Of a stretch of 64,000 bases of DNA, positions 9,224 to 19,682 are shown piece after piece. The DNA comes from Cyclobacterium qasimii M12-11B (GTDB taxonomy: Bacteria; Bacteroidota; Bacteroidia; Cytophagales; Cyclobacteriaceae). The position numbers and the translations under genes are program-made. The stretch is from the NCBI RefSeq assembly GCF_000427295.1, contig NZ_ATNM01000197.1, positions 1 through 64,000 on the forward strand, written 5' to 3'. Position 1 is the stretch's first letter. Each line of letters opens with the position of its first letter. The notes below the pieces were generated by a model, which was not told the DNA's origin, did not search any database, and was given only the letters and a program-made list of their open reading frames with translations.

Positions 9224-10876
9224 ATGTTAACCAACCTTAGCATTACCAACTATGCTTTGATAGAAAAGTTAGAAATGGAACCCTGTGCCGGACTCAATAT
9301 GATAACCGGTGAAACCGGAGCAGGAAAGTCCATCATGCTTGGAGCAGTAGGATTACTTCTTGGAAATAGGGCCGATAACAGGACTTTATTTGATGAAACC
9401 AAAAAATGTATTATTGAAGGAGTATTCAATATTCAGAATTATGGTTTGAAGCTTTTCTTTCAAAAGGAGGAGTTGGATTATGAGCCTGCATGCATTATCA
9501 GGCGCGAAATCTCTCCTTCTGGCAAATCCAGGGCTTTTATCAATGATACCCCAGTCAGGTTAGAAACCTTGAAGGTATTAGGTAAAATCTTGATGGACGT
9601 TCATTCCCAGAATGAGACCTTGTTATTAGGAGCATCTTCTTACCAACTATCCCTTATAGATGCATTTGCCGGCGTCAATAAGGAAAGAGAAGCTTATATT
9701 AGCCAATTCCAGGACTTTAATAAGATGCAAAAAAAGGTGCGTCTATTAGAACAGGAAAAGCAACAATACCAGCAAGAATCGGATTACAACCAGTTTCAAC
9801 TAGAGGAGTTGTCTGGATTGAATCTTGAAGAAGGAGAACAAGATTCCCTGGAAGCAAAGGAAGAGCTATTAAACCACGCCGAAGAAATAAAATCAAGGGC
9901 ATCTCAGGCTTTAGAGCATCTGGAAAACGAAGAGTTGGGAGCGATGCAGCAGTTAGAAGCTGCCCAGCAACATTTCCAATACTTAAAGAAATTCGGTAAG
10001 AATTTTGAAGATTTAAACCAGCGATTTAATAGCTTAGTTATAGAATTAAAAGATATTCTGGAAAGTCTTTCACTTGAGGAGCAGGAAATAGAGGTCGATT
10101 ACGAAAAATCCGAGTGGGTCCGAGAAAGACTTAGTAAAATTTACCAACTTCAGAAAAAGCATGGGCTTCAGAGTGACAAAGAGCTCTTAGAACTTGCCTC
10201 TACCCTTGCGGACAAAGTGTTCAAAGGAGATCATCTAGAAGAAGAATTGGTCGAGCAGCAGGCATTACTTACCCAGTCAAAATTGCAGCTGACCAAATTG
10301 GGGGAAAATCTTTCCAAAAAGAGGCGCTCCATTTTCAACAATTTCAGCAAAGAGATTCAATCCTTGCTGGGGCAGTTAGGTATGGAAAATGCCAAAGTGG
10401 AAATTAAGCGAAGTGAGGTTGTACCCAATGAGTCAGGAATTGATGACATTGACATTTTGTTTTCAGCAAACAAAGGAATACAGCCCCAACCCATCGGTCA
10501 GGTGGCTTCAGGAGGTGAATTTTCAAGGTTAATGTTTGCCATCAAATATGTAATGGCTGATAAAATGGCCTTACCTACATTGATTTTTGATGAAATCGAC
10601 ACAGGTATTTCTGGAGAAATAGCCTTACAAATGGTTCGAATGATGCAACAGATTGCTAAAAAGCACCAGGTCATTTGCATAAGCCATTTACCACAGGTAG
10701 CGGCTAAAGGAGAGAAACACTATTTCGTATACAAAGACAATAGTGCACTAAAGACCATAAGTAAAATAAAGCTATTAAACCCTGAAGAAAGATTACTTGA
10801 AATCGCTACGATGATTTCCGGGTCAAATCCCTCAGCAACTGCTTTTGAAAACGCAAAAGAATTGCTTAACAAATAG
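9224..10876 (+). CDS. recN: DNA repair protein RecN
   Basis: SMC-like ATPase of double-strand break repair. The 550-residue protein has Walker A GETGAGKS at residues 29-36, a long central coiled coil (about 150-360, rich in Glu, Gln and Leu), the ABC signature region VASGGEFSRLMFAIK, and Walker B LIFDEIDTGISGEIA followed by the ISHLPQVAAKGEKH switch motif. Length and order of motifs are standard. Start ATG lies 47 bases after the DUF4835 gene. The RecN assignment, rather than SMC or RecF, rests on DEIDTGISG and on the lack of a hinge domain. Confidence 0.95.
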   Translation: MLTNLSITNYALIEKLEMEPCAGLNMITGETGAGKSIMLGAVGLLLGNRADNRTLFDETKKCIIEGVFNIQNYGLKLFFQKEELDYEPACIIRREISPSGKSRAFINDTPVRLETLKVLGKILMDVHSQNETLLLGASSYQLSLIDAFAGVNKEREAYISQFQDFNKMQKKVRLLEQEKQQYQQESDYNQFQLEELSGLNLEEGEQDSLEAKEELLNHAEEIKSRASQALEHLENEELGAMQQLEAAQQHFQYLKKFGKNFEDLNQRFNSLVIELKDILESLSLEEQEIEVDYEKSEWVRERLSKIYQLQKKHGLQSDKELLELASTLADKVFKGDHLEEELVEQQALLTQSKLQLTKLGENLSKKRRSIFNNFSKEIQSLLGQLGMENAKVEIKRSEVVPNESGIDDIDILFSANKGIQPQPIGQVASGGEFSRLMFAIKYVMADKMALPTLIFDEIDTGISGEIALQMVRMMQQIAKKHQVICISHLPQVAAKGEKHYFVYKDNSALKTISKIKLLNPEERLLEIATMISGSNPSATAFENAKELLNK

Positions 10877-10981
10877 TGGAGAACAAGCGTTTTCTAAAAG
10901 CCCTACAGAAAATGTTTCACCCATTATTAGTTAATTTTATAGAATATTATTTAATTGAAGTCAGAAAATCAAAAGAATACA

Positions 10982-11806
10982 ATGCCTGAAAATTTATTAA
11001 AAGGAAAAAAAGGAATTATCACTGGTGCTCTAGATGAGAATTCTATCGCTTGGCAAACTGCCTTAAAAGCAAAAGAGCAAGGTGCGAAATTTGTTCTTAC
11101 CAACGCCCCAATAGCAATGCGAATGGGAGCTATTCAGGAACTAGCAGATATATGTGAGACGATCATAATCCCTGCAGACGCTACTTCCGTCGAAGACATT
11201 GAAAAGTTATACGATGAAGCAAAAGAGTATTTGGGTGGAAATTTCGATTTCTTACTCCACTCTATTGGTATGTCACCAAATGTCCGGAAAGGAAGATCTT
11301 ATGGTGACCTAAATTATGAATGGGTACAGAAGTCTTATGACGTTTCTGCTACCTCTTTTCACAAAATGCTACACGTAGCTGAAAAGAAAGACATCCTTAA
11401 TGAGTGGGCATCCGTAGTTGGATTGAGCTATATTGCTGCAGAAAGGTCTTTTCCATTTTACAGCGACATGTCTGAAGCCAAAGCAATCCTTGAAAGCATT
11501 GCCAGAAATTACGGCTTAAGATATGGTAAACTCAAAAACGTAAGGGTGAATACTATTTCCCAATCCCCTACTAAAACAACTGCCGGATCAGGAATCGGAG
11601 GATTTGATGATTTCTTTGATTTTGCAGCCTTGGCTTCTCCACTTGGAAATGCCTCAGCTGAAGCATGTGGTGAATACATTATCACAATGTTTTCTGACTT
11701 TACCAGAATGGTAACGATGCAGAATTTATTTCATGATGGTGGGTACTCTACCACAGGGATTACTCAGGATTTGATCGATGCCTACGTGGCAAGTAAAAAC
11801 AAATAA
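10982..11806 (+). CDS. fabI: Enoyl-[acyl-carrier-protein] reductase
   Basis: NADH-dependent reduction of trans-2-enoyl-ACP, the last step of each fatty acid elongation cycle, and the target of triclosan in related enzymes. The 274-residue protein (from the ATG of MPENLLKGKKGIITGALDENSIAW) shows the FabI form of the short-chain dehydrogenase fold: GITGxxxxxSIAW-type nucleotide site, the LLHSIGMSPN segment, and the catalytic Tyr and Lys in YSDMSEAK (the Y-x6-K spacing of FabI). It ends with TAGSGIGGFDDF and a typical FabI tail. A TTG at 10955 would add nine residues that the family does not have. A strong terminator follows. Confidence 0.95.
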   Translation: MPENLLKGKKGIITGALDENSIAWQTALKAKEQGAKFVLTNAPIAMRMGAIQELADICETIIIPADATSVEDIEKLYDEAKEYLGGNFDFLLHSIGMSPNVRKGRSYGDLNYEWVQKSYDVSATSFHKMLHVAEKKDILNEWASVVGLSYIAAERSFPFYSDMSEAKAILESIARNYGLRYGKLKNVRVNTISQSPTKTTAGSGIGGFDDFFDFAALASPLGNASAEACGEYIITMFSDFTRMVTMQNLFHDGGYSTTGITQDLIDAYVASKNK

Positions 11807-11815
11807 AAGCTAGAC

Positions 11816-11862
11816 AAAAAAAAGCTCCTAACCGCTTTTAGAAGCAATTAGGGGCTTTTTTT
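11816..11862. terminator. Bidirectional rho-independent terminator between fabI and leuB
   Basis: Stem AAGCTCCTAA (11822-11831) pairs with TTAGGGGCTT (11848-11857) with one G-U wobble. The loop contains a second small stem GCTT/AAGC. It is flanked by a run of A on the left and T on the right, so it can terminate both convergent transcripts. Confidence 0.88.
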
Positions 11863-11873
11863 GTTTGTATCTA

Positions 11874-12944
11874 TTACATTTTGGCAATTTGCTCAGCTAA
11901 CCAATCTCCAACTTCTGAAGTTTTGTAAGCTTTTTCACCTTCAGAAAGGTCTTCAGTTACAATTCCTTTTTCCAAAGACAAATTGACCACTTCAGAAATG
12001 ATATTGGCTTCATCCATCAAATCAAAAGCATATTCAAACATCATGGATGCAGACAAAACAGCTGCCAATGGATTGGCGATGTCTTTACCAGCAGCCTGAG
12101 GATAAGAACCATGGATAGGCTCAAAAAGCTTTGTTTTAAGCCCTAGGGAAGCCGAAGGCATCAAACCCATAGATCCACTTATCACAGACGCTTCGTCCGT
12201 TAGAATATCTCCAAACAGATTCTCTGTAATCAAGACATCATATGCCTTAGGCCATTGAACCAAACGCATCGCTACAGCATCAACAAATTCATATTCAACT
12301 GTTACTTCAGGATACTCAGGTGCTAAACGCTGAACAGTTTCCCTCCATAGTCTAGAAGTAGCCAATACATTGGCTTTATCAACACAGGTTAAAAGTTTCC
12401 TCCTTTTCATGGCAAACTCAAAGCCCATTCTAGCCAATCTTTCAATTTCCTCTACAGAATATACACAGGTGTCAAAAGCTTTGGTTCCTTGTTCGTTTCT
12501 ACCTCTTGGCTCTCCGAAATAAATACCTCCAGTAAGTTCTCTTAGAAAGACCAAATCAGTACCTTCAATTCTTTCCTTTTTCAAAGGTGATTTGTGCAAA
12601 AGGGAAGGAAAAGTAAATGTAGGACGAACGTTTGAGAAGAGTCCCAATTTTTTTCTCATCTCCAATAAACCTTGCTCAGGCCTAACCTTTGCGCTTGGAT
12701 CATTGTCAAATCTAGGGTCACCAATGGCGCCAAATAGAACAGCATCAGAAGCAAGGCAAACTTCATGAGTAGCATCAGGATAAGGATTACCTACTGCATC
12801 TATGGCTGCAGCTCCAGTAATGGCTTCTTTAAAAGTAATTGTATGTCCAAATTTCTTAGCGACAGCATTCACTACCTTTACTGCCTGAGCGATTACTTCA
12901 GGTCCAATACCATCACCAGGTAATAGGGCTATATTCATTTCCAT
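11874..12944 (-). CDS. leuB: 3-isopropylmalate dehydrogenase
   Basis: Oxidative decarboxylation of 3-isopropylmalate to 2-oxoisocaproate in leucine synthesis; in organisms with a citramalate route it also handles 3-methylmalate. The 356-residue protein carries ALLPGDGIGPEV at the N-terminus, the RPEQGLLEMRKKLGLFSNVRP arginine motif, LRELTGGIYFGEP, the metal-binding NLFGDILTDEAS, and the GLMPSASLG and EPIHGSYPQAAGKDIANP segments. All are standard for LeuB rather than isocitrate dehydrogenase. It is the last gene of the ilv-leu operon and overlaps the preceding citramalate synthase gene by 32 bases. It ends just before the shared terminator. Confidence 0.96.
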   Translation of the reverse strand: MEMNIALLPGDGIGPEVIAQAVKVVNAVAKKFGHTITFKEAITGAAAIDAVGNPYPDATHEVCLASDAVLFGAIGDPRFDNDPSAKVRPEQGLLEMRKKLGLFSNVRPTFTFPSLLHKSPLKKERIEGTDLVFLRELTGGIYFGEPRGRNEQGTKAFDTCVYSVEEIERLARMGFEFAMKRRKLLTCVDKANVLATSRLWRETVQRLAPEYPEVTVEYEFVDAVAMRLVQWPKAYDVLITENLFGDILTDEASVISGSMGLMPSASLGLKTKLFEPIHGSYPQAAGKDIANPLAAVLSASMMFEYAFDLMDEANIISEVVNLSLEKGIVTEDLSEGEKAYKTSEVGDWLAEQIAKM

Positions 12945-14532
12945 AAGGATTCTTTTTTTCAGTTTTGTTACTATTTTTGATTTGTTCTATGATATTCAGC
13001 ATTTTTTCAGTGGCCTTCATGGCCGCTATAGTCTGGTCACTATCCAAACCTTTGGTCTTAAATATTCTCCCACTCAAATCCCAGGTAATCACACATTCCA
13101 CAAAAGCATCTGTTTTTCCTCCAGGAGGTATGCTTATCTGAAAATCTGTTAATTTGGGAAGCTCCATGTCTAAGCCCTTGTATATTTTTTTCAGTGCTTT
13201 CATGAAAGAATCATACTGCCCATCGCCTGAAGCATTCTGCTCATAATAGTTGCTGAATATTTTCATTCGCAACTGAACAGAAGGCTTTAAACCTTTGGAA
13301 TGCACCATATGGTACCCGTCGATGACGATGTCTTTTTGAATGGAGTTATTTTGCAGCACATCTGAGATGATATAGGGAAGATCCTCTGTGGTAACCCTTT
13401 CCTTCTTATCCCCCAGCTCAATGATCTTCTGTGTTACTTTGGTCAACTCATCAGGCTCAAGTGAAATGCCCAACTCTTCCAGATTTTTTGAAATATTGGC
13501 TTTTCCTGATGTTTTGCCTAGTGCATATTTTCGTGTTCTCCCGAAACGTTCAGGCAGCAAATCACTAAAATAAAGGTTCTTTTTATTGTCACCATCTGCA
13601 TGAACTCCTGCAGTTTGGGTAAATACATTTTCCCCAACAACAGGTTTATTTGCAGGAATTCTCAATCCAGAAAATTGCTCTATCAGTTTACTGATTCTGT
13701 AGATTTTATTTTCATTTACATTGAGATGAAAAGAGGTGAAATCTTTAATTACTGCTACTATTGATTCCAAAGGTGCATTTCCTGCACGCTCACCAAGACC
13801 GTTGACAGTAGTATGTATGCCTTTTGCACCGGTATTGACAGCGTGAAGAACATTGGCAACCGAAAGGTCATAATCATTGTGCGCATGGAAATCAAAATGT
13901 ACATCAGGAAATTCTGTACAGATCAACTCCATAAATTCCTTAACTTCATCTGGACATAAAAGCCCTAAAGTATCAGGAAGCATTATTCTTTTAACTGGTA
14001 GTTGAGAGAGGAATTGAATCATTGACATGGCATAATCTCTGGAATTACGCATGCCATTACTCCAATCTTCAAGGTAAACGTTTACTTCGATGTCATGCTG
14101 ATTTGCATAAGCTATGCATTTTTCTATTTCAGCAAAATGAACTTCCGGTGTTTTTTTAAGCTGGTGGGTCAAGTGATTAAGAGAGCCCTTGGTGAGTAAA
14201 TTCATCACTTTGGCTCCTGCCTCTACCATCCAGTCCACAGATTTGGGAGTATCTACAAACCCCAAAACTTCAATGCTATCCAGATAGCCTTTTTCCTCAG
14301 CCCAATTAGTAATCCGTTTGACACCTTCCAATTCTCCCTCTGAAACCCTGGCTGAAGCTACTTCAATCCGGTCCACTTTTAACTCCTCCAACAAAAGCTT
14401 CGCTATTTGAAGCTTTTCTGAAGGAAGAAATGACACCCCTGAGGTTTGCTCTCCATCCCTAAGGGTGGTGTCCATGATTTCTATTGTCTTTTCTCTACTC
14501 ATTCGCTTACCGTTATCCTGACACATTTTCAA
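12913..14532 (-). CDS. cimA: Citramalate synthase-type enzyme (alpha-isopropylmalate synthase family)
   Basis: Most likely (R)-citramalate synthase: condenses pyruvate with acetyl-CoA, the first step of the threonine-independent route to isoleucine. The N-terminal DRE-TIM barrel begins with [13 protein letters not shown]; metal and catalytic motifs are FDFHAHNDYDLSVAN, NGLGERAGN and FTQTAGVHADGD. The C-terminal regulatory domain (about 400-520) ends with VTWDLSGRIFKTKGLDSDQTIAA-like sequence. Recalled from memory, the protein is strikingly like the characterised Leptospira interrogans enzyme in EVASARVSEGELE, KVMNLLTKGSLNHL and YLEDWSNGMRNS. It differs strongly from the second synthase in this operon (leuA). 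Start: ATG at 14532, with an alternative at 14502 (MSREKTIEIM). It overlaps leuB by 32 bases. A second leucine-type synthase remains a possible alternative. Confidence 0.8.
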   Translation of the reverse strand: MKMCQDNGKRMSREKTIEIMDTTLRDGEQTSGVSFLPSEKLQIAKLLLEELKVDRIEVASARVSEGELEGVKRITNWAEEKGYLDSIEVLGFVDTPKSVDWMVEAGAKVMNLLTKGSLNHLTHQLKKTPEVHFAEIEKCIAYANQHDIEVNVYLEDWSNGMRNSRDYAMSMIQFLSQLPVKRIMLPDTLGLLCPDEVKEFMELICTEFPDVHFDFHAHNDYDLSVANVLHAVNTGAKGIHTTVNGLGERAGNAPLESIVAVIKDFTSFHLNVNENKIYRISKLIEQFSGLRIPANKPVVGENVFTQTAGVHADGDNKKNLYFSDLLPERFGRTRKYALGKTSGKANISKNLEELGISLEPDELTKVTQKIIELGDKKERVTTEDLPYIISDVLQNNSIQKDIVIDGYHMVHSKGLKPSVQLRMKIFSNYYEQNASGDGQYDSFMKALKKIYKGLDMELPKLTDFQISIPPGGKTDAFVECVITWDLSGRIFKTKGLDSDQTIAAMKATEKMLNIIEQIKNSNKTEKKNPYGNEYSPITW

Positions 14533-14553
14533 CTTCGAATCCCAGAGTAGTAT

Positions 14554-15144
14554 TTATTTATTGGCTTCGAATTGTACTATTTCTTCTTTTAGGTTGAGCA
14601 GATAATCAATATCGTCAAACCCATTAAGCATGTTATCCTTTTTGTAAGAATTAATATCAAAAGATTCAGCGCTTCCAGTAGACAAAAGCGTGATGGTTTG
14701 CTTCTTAATATCTACTTCAACTTCAACTTCAGGATTGGCCTCAACTGCTGAAAACAATTCGTCTGCAAATTTAGGAGACACCGTAACTGGTAGAACACCA
14801 ATATTCAAACAATTGTTTTTAAATATATCAGCGAAGAAACTAGAAACAACACATCGGAATCCATAGTCATAAATGGCCCAAACTGCGTGTTCACGGCTAG
14901 AGCCCGAACCGAAATTCTTTCCTGCCAAAAGGATTTTGCCCGAATAAGTAGGGTCGTTTAATACAAAGTCAGCCTTAGGCTTTCCCTCATTATCATAACG
15001 CCAGTCTCTAAAGAGGTTGTCACCAAAACCTTCTCTCTCCGTAGCTTTCAAAAACCTGGCCGGAATAATTTGGTCAGTATCTACGTTTTCAGATGAAAGA
15101 GGGACTACCCTACTGGTCAAAACTTCAAATTTATCGTATGCCAT
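14554..15144 (-). CDS. leuD: 3-isopropylmalate dehydratase small subunit
   Basis: Partner of LeuC in the isomerisation of 2- to 3-isopropylmalate (and of citramalate to methylmalate). The 196-residue protein has the swivelling-domain signature ENVDTDQIIPARFLK near the start and the substrate-binding loop GKNFGSGSSREHAVWAIYDYGFRCVVSSFFADIF, both diagnostic of LeuD. Normal length for the Bacteroidota/Proteobacteria type. It begins four bases after leuC and is followed 21 bases later by the citramalate synthase gene. Confidence 0.96.
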   Translation of the reverse strand: MAYDKFEVLTSRVVPLSSENVDTDQIIPARFLKATEREGFGDNLFRDWRYDNEGKPKADFVLNDPTYSGKILLAGKNFGSGSSREHAVWAIYDYGFRCVVSSFFADIFKNNCLNIGVLPVTVSPKFADELFSAVEANPEVEVEVDIKKQTITLLSTGSAESFDINSYKKDNMLNGFDDIDYLLNLKEEIVQFEANK

Positions 15145-15148
15145 GGTA

Positions 15149-16570
15149 TTATTTTTCTTGTACTAATTCTTCTATAAAATCCCTAGGGTCTGTAATCACA
15201 CCAGTAATGGCAACTGCCGCTACTGTAAGTGGTGAGGCGAGTAATGTTCTACTACCAGGTCCTTGACGTCCTTCAAAGTTTCTGTTGGAAGTTGAAACCG
15301 CATATTTTCCTGACGGTATTTTATCATCATTCATCGCCAAACAAGCGGAGCATCCTGGTTGTCTTAACTTAAACCCAGCTTCCTCAAGTGTTTGTACAAT
15401 TCCTTCTTTGATAGCCATTTTCTCTACTTCTCTAGAGCCTGGTACTATCCATGCAGTGATGTTATCAGCTTTCTTTTTGCCTTTTACAAATTGAGCCACT
15501 GACCTTAAATCTTCTATTCGTCCATTGGTGCAACTCCCTACGAATACATAGTCAATTTTTTTGCCTTGTAAAGACTCACCAGGCTTAAAGCCCATATAGT
15601 CCAAGGATTTTATGTAAGATTTATTCTCACTGTCATTCATCCCGTCTGTAGTTGGGATATTGCCTTTCACCTTTACGCCCATTCCTGGGTTGGTACCGTA
15701 GGTGATCATTGGTTCGATGTCCTCTGCATTGTAATGGTATTCCAAATCGAATACAGTACCTTCATCTGTTTTAAGCGTTTTCCAATGCGCAACTGCTTTG
15801 TCCCACTCTTCACCTTTAGGCGCATATTGCTTGCCTTTCAAGTATTCAAAAGTAGTTTCGTCAGGAGCTATCAATCCACCTCTGGCGCCCATCTCTATAC
15901 TCATGTTACAGATGGTCATCCTGGCTTCCATGCTTAATGCCGTGATGGCACTTCCTGCATATTCAATGAAATATCCAGTTCCACCACTTGCAGAAATCTG
16001 TGCAATGATGTATAAAATAATATCTTTAGAGGTGATGCCTTTACCTAGTTCACCATCTACGGTAATACGCATCTTCTTGGCTTTTGCTTGCATTATACAT
16101 TGCGTAGCAAATACCATTTCTACTTCTGAGGTACCAATACCAAATGCGATGGTACCGAAGGCCCCATGCGTAGAAGTGTGGCTATCTCCACATACAATCG
16201 TCATTCCTGGCTGGGTGATACCAAGCTCGGGTCCGATTACATGGACGATACCATGATGATCTGTTCCAAGATCATGAAGTTCTACTCCATGTCTTTTACA
16301 ATTTTCCCTTAACCTTTCTACTTGCATTCGGGAAAGTTGGTCCTTGATTGTTTTATCCTGATCGATAGTGGGTACATTATGATCAGGAGTAGCTACAGTC
16401 CTTTCTGGAAACATTACCTTATTGCCTCTTTTTTCAAGGTTTAGGAATGCCACCGGGCTTGTTACTTCGTGGATAAAATGCTTATCTATGAAAAACACAT
16501 CCGGACCATCTGGGATAGACTGGATCACATGTGCATCCCAAATCTTATCAAATAATGATTTCTTCTCCAT
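15149..16570 (-). CDS. leuC: 3-isopropylmalate dehydratase large subunit
   Basis: Aconitase-family 4Fe-4S hydrolyase of leucine synthesis. The 473-residue subunit contains [26 protein letters not shown], the iron-sulfur ligands in [14 protein letters not shown] and [13 protein letters not shown], and the active-site [22 protein letters not shown] segment. With leuD next to it the enzyme is complete. It starts 22 bases after leuA. Because the operon also encodes a citramalate synthase, LeuCD probably serves both the leucine and isoleucine routes. Confidence 0.97.
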   Translation of the reverse strand: MEKKSLFDKIWDAHVIQSIPDGPDVFFIDKHFIHEVTSPVAFLNLEKRGNKVMFPERTVATPDHNVPTIDQDKTIKDQLSRMQVERLRENCKRHGVELHDLGTDHHGIVHVIGPELGITQPGMTIVCGDSHTSTHGAFGTIAFGIGTSEVEMVFATQCIMQAKAKKMRITVDGELGKGITSKDIILYIIAQISASGGTGYFIEYAGSAITALSMEARMTICNMSIEMGARGGLIAPDETTFEYLKGKQYAPKGEEWDKAVAHWKTLKTDEGTVFDLEYHYNAEDIEPMITYGTNPGMGVKVKGNIPTTDGMNDSENKSYIKSLDYMGFKPGESLQGKKIDYVFVGSCTNGRIEDLRSVAQFVKGKKKADNITAWIVPGSREVEKMAIKEGIVQTLEEAGFKLRQPGCSACLAMNDDKIPSGKYAVSTSNRNFEGRQGPGSRTLLASPLTVAAVAITGVITDPRDFIEELVQEK

Positions 16571-16591
16571 TATATTTAGCTTTTCGTCAAT

Positions 16592-18091
16592 TTAATTGAC
16601 AGGTAATTTATTTAAAGCATCTATGAATGCTTTGGCCGAAGCCAATACTATGTCTGTTTCTGATCCGAAACCGTGATATGGCCGTTCATTATGCATCAAT
16701 CTCATGTGTACTTTGCATACATCATCGCTTCCTTTGGTAATGGCTTGAATCAGAAATTCATCCAAGATCACCGTCTGAGGGATAAGCTTTTTAATTGATT
16801 TTATTACAGCATCTACTGGGCCATTTCCATCGGCTTCACTTTCTTTTTGTTCTTCTCCTATGGTAAGAACAACTTTGGCGTGACCACCTTTACCTTCACT
16901 TCCTTCATAGTAAACATCTTTCATTTCTATAAAGAAAGAATTTTCCAGGTGTTCACCCAATAGGGATAAAAGGTCTTTTCTCCCTATGTCTCTTTTCGAA
17001 TCTGCAAGAGTCAAAAAGGCCTCATAAATTTCATCCAGCTTTTCCTTTTCGAATTCAAACCCCAATAACTTGAGGTGATGCTTCAAGGCTGCTCTTCCAC
17101 TTCTAGCAGTAAGCACTATGGATGATTCTTCAACCCCAACATCTTTAGGGTCAATAATTTCGTAATTCTCCCTGTTTTTCAAGACACCGTCCTGATGAAT
17201 TCCAGAAGAATGGGCAAATGCATTTCTACCTACAATAGCCTTATTTGGCTGTATAGGCATGTTCATTAATTTGGAAATAATTCTACTCGTCTCGTAGATT
17301 TTCGGGGTATTGATTCCAGTATAAACAGGAATCTCTTTATGGCTTTTTATGGCCATTACCACTTCCTCCAAGGAGGTATTTCCGGCACGTTCTCCAATGC
17401 CATTCATTGTTACTTCCACTTGCCTTGCTCCATTCATGACGCCGGCAAGACTATTGGCGGTAGCCAATCCAAGATCATTGTGACAGTGGGTAGACAGAAT
17501 GGCGCTGTCTATATTCGATACATTTTCTCTTAAGAAGCGAATGATATTGCCATATTGTTCGGGAAGGCAATAACCTGTAGTATCAGGGATATTGATAACC
17601 GTAGCTCCGGCCTTAATGACTGCCTCAACTATTCTGGCAAGAAATTCAGGTTCCGCCCTTCCTGCATCTTCAGCATAAAATTCGACTTCACCGACAAGAT
17701 TTCTTGCAAATTTTACAGCCCTTATGGCTTTCTCCAACACGGCATCAGGAGTGCTTCTAAATTTATGCTCAATATGGTAACCTGACACACCTATACCAGT
17801 GTGTATCCTACTCTTTTTGGCAAATTTTAACGCCTCAGCAGCTACCTCTATGTCTTTCTCGACTGCTCTTGAAAGTGCACAGATAATAGGTTCCTCTACT
17901 GCCTTTGATATTTCCACAACAGAATTGAAATCCCCAGGGCTGGATATGGGAAATCCAGCCTCAAGGATATCAACTCCCAATGCTTCCAAAGCCTTGGCTA
18001 CTACAATTTTTTCCCTGGTATCGAGTTGACAACCCGGCACCTGTTCACCATCCCTAAGAGTGGTATCAAATATCCAAAGCTTTTCTGACAT
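16592..18091 (-). CDS. leuA: 2-isopropylmalate synthase
   Basis: Condenses 2-oxoisovalerate with acetyl-CoA, the committed step of leucine synthesis. The 499-residue protein has the TIM-barrel start [17 protein letters not shown], the metal-binding [34 protein letters not shown], and [16 protein letters not shown]; the C-terminal allosteric domain covers roughly residues 385-495. The [11 protein letters not shown] and SSGIHQDG motifs are those of classical LeuA. They separate it from the other synthase of this operon, which has TSG and TAGVHADG. It begins nine bases after ilvC ends. Confidence 0.95.
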   Translation of the reverse strand: MSEKLWIFDTTLRDGEQVPGCQLDTREKIVVAKALEALGVDILEAGFPISSPGDFNSVVEISKAVEEPIICALSRAVEKDIEVAAEALKFAKKSRIHTGIGVSGYHIEHKFRSTPDAVLEKAIRAVKFARNLVGEVEFYAEDAGRAEPEFLARIVEAVIKAGATVINIPDTTGYCLPEQYGNIIRFLRENVSNIDSAILSTHCHNDLGLATANSLAGVMNGARQVEVTMNGIGERAGNTSLEEVVMAIKSHKEIPVYTGINTPKIYETSRIISKLMNMPIQPNKAIVGRNAFAHSSGIHQDGVLKNRENYEIIDPKDVGVEESSIVLTARSGRAALKHHLKLLGFEFEKEKLDEIYEAFLTLADSKRDIGRKDLLSLLGEHLENSFFIEMKDVYYEGSEGKGGHAKVVLTIGEEQKESEADGNGPVDAVIKSIKKLIPQTVILDEFLIQAITKGSDDVCKVHMRLMHNERPYHGFGSETDIVLASAKAFIDALNKLPVN

Positions 18092-18100
18092 TGCTATTTT

Positions 18101-19144
18101 TTAATTGTTTTCTGGTCTTAATTTACGGACAGTTGCACCTGCCTGCCACATTTCAGAATCTCTCAATTCTTTCAATTCTGCTTCCAATTTCACTCTGTAA
18201 TCCGCTTTACTGTTGGACTCGATAGATTTGGTAGCTTCTTTACCTGTTTTTACACTGTTGTATAATTCTTCAAATACAGGTTTGGTAGCATCTCTGAAAG
18301 GCTTCCACCAATCTAATGCTCCTCTTTGAGCTGTAGTAGAACAGTTGGCATACATCCAGTCCATTCCATTTTCTGCTACTAAAGGCATCAAACTTTGAGT
18401 CAATTCTTCAACAGTCTCATTGAATGCTTCAGAAGGAGTATGACCATTTGCTCTTAATACTTCGTATTGAGCAGCAAATATACCTTGAATAGCACCCATA
18501 AGTGTTCCTCTTTCTCCTGTAAGATCAGAAGTAACTTCTTTGTAGAAATTTGTTTCGAACAGGTAACCTGAACCTACACCAATTCCCAAAGCTACTACTC
18601 TGTCTTTCGCTTTTCCTGTTGCATCCTGGAAAATTGCATAGGATGAGTTTAAACCTCTTCCCTCAACAAACATTCTCCTCAATGAAGTTCCTGAACCTTT
18701 TGGTGCTACCAAAATTACATCAACATCTGCTGGTGGAATGATACCTGTTTGGTCTTTGTAAGTAACACCAAAACCATGAGAAAAGTAAAGTGCTTTTCCT
18801 GGAGTCAAATGTTTTTTAACTGTTGGCCATAAGGCAATTTGTCCGGCATCAGACAACAAGAATTGAAGAATCGTTCCTTTTTCGCAGGCTTCTTCCAACT
18901 CAAAAAGTGTTTCACCGGGCACCCATCCGTCAGCAATAGCTTTGTCCCATGTTTTAGAACCTTTACGTTGTCCAACAATGACATTAAAACCATTGTCTTT
19001 AAGGTTTAAAGCCTGTCCTGGACCTTGTACTCCGTATCCTAATACGGCAATTACTTCTTCCTTTAAGACTTCCTTGGCTTTTTCAAGAGGAAATTCTTCT
19101 CTTGTTACTACGTTTTCTTCAACTGTACCGAACTTCAGTTTCAT
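18101..19144 (-). CDS. ilvC: Ketol-acid reductoisomerase (NADP+)
   Basis: Isomerises and reduces acetolactate or acetohydroxybutyrate, shared by valine, leucine and isoleucine synthesis. The 347-residue class I enzyme has the nucleotide motif LGYGVQGPGQALNLKDNG, the phosphate-binding GQRKGSKTW loop that favours NADPH, and HGFGVTY in the active site. The metal ligands lie in the KEVTSDLTGERGTLMGAIQGIFAAQYEVL helix. The C-terminal knotted domain includes CSTTAQRGALDWW. It lies 32 bases after ilvN in the operon. Confidence 0.96.
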   Translation of the reverse strand: MKLKFGTVEENVVTREEFPLEKAKEVLKEEVIAVLGYGVQGPGQALNLKDNGFNVIVGQRKGSKTWDKAIADGWVPGETLFELEEACEKGTILQFLLSDAGQIALWPTVKKHLTPGKALYFSHGFGVTYKDQTGIIPPADVDVILVAPKGSGTSLRRMFVEGRGLNSSYAIFQDATGKAKDRVVALGIGVGSGYLFETNFYKEVTSDLTGERGTLMGAIQGIFAAQYEVLRANGHTPSEAFNETVEELTQSLMPLVAENGMDWMYANCSTTAQRGALDWWKPFRDATKPVFEELYNSVKTGKEATKSIESNSKADYRVKLEAELKELRDSEMWQAGATVRKLRPENN

Positions 19145-19176
19145 AACTATAAATTAAAATTGATTTTAAATTGGTA

Positions 19177-19677
19177 TTATAAATATTTATCAATGCTCAC
19201 CATTGGCTTGGCCACAGCTACCCTGCCCGACCTAACAAACTCCAGAACATTAAAGTCTTTTAGTACTTCCAGCAAATCTTGGGTGTCTTTCTTATGACCT
19301 GTCATTTCAATGACCACAAAACCTTTTTCCGCTGAAATTATCTTCGCATTGTACTGGCGAATTACCACTTCCAAACCTGCATCTATGCTTTCAATTGGAA
19401 TTTTATACAAGGCAATTTCCTGAAAAACCATTTCGTCATCGACGTAATAAAATGCTTTGATAACATCAATGATTTTTTCAATTTGTCTAGACAACTGAAT
19501 CACTTGTGCTTCAGTTGTATTCACCTCTATAGTGATCCGGTAAATACCCTCTTCTCTACTTTCTGAGGCAGTAAAACCATCGATATTAATCCCTCTTCGA
19601 GTAAAGATCAATGTAATCCTACTGAGTATGCCTATGAAATTTTCTGTGAATACAGAAATTGTATATCTTCTTTTCAT
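19177..19677 (-). CDS. ilvN: Acetolactate synthase small (regulatory) subunit
   Basis: ACT-domain subunit that confers feedback control (usually by valine) on acetolactate synthase. The 166-residue protein starts with RRYTISVFTENFIGILSRITLIFTRRGINIDGFTAS, the standard N-terminal ACT fold, and has the second IlvH-type domain from about residue 85 to 160. It begins five bases after ilvB and so is almost certainly made together with it. Full length. Confidence 0.95.
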   Translation of the reverse strand: MKRRYTISVFTENFIGILSRITLIFTRRGINIDGFTASESREEGIYRITIEVNTTEAQVIQLSRQIEKIIDVIKAFYYVDDEMVFQEIALYKIPIESIDAGLEVVIRQYNAKIISAEKGFVVIEMTGHKKDTQDLLEVLKDFNVLEFVRSGRVAVAKPMVSIDKYL

Positions 19678-19682
19678 CTGAG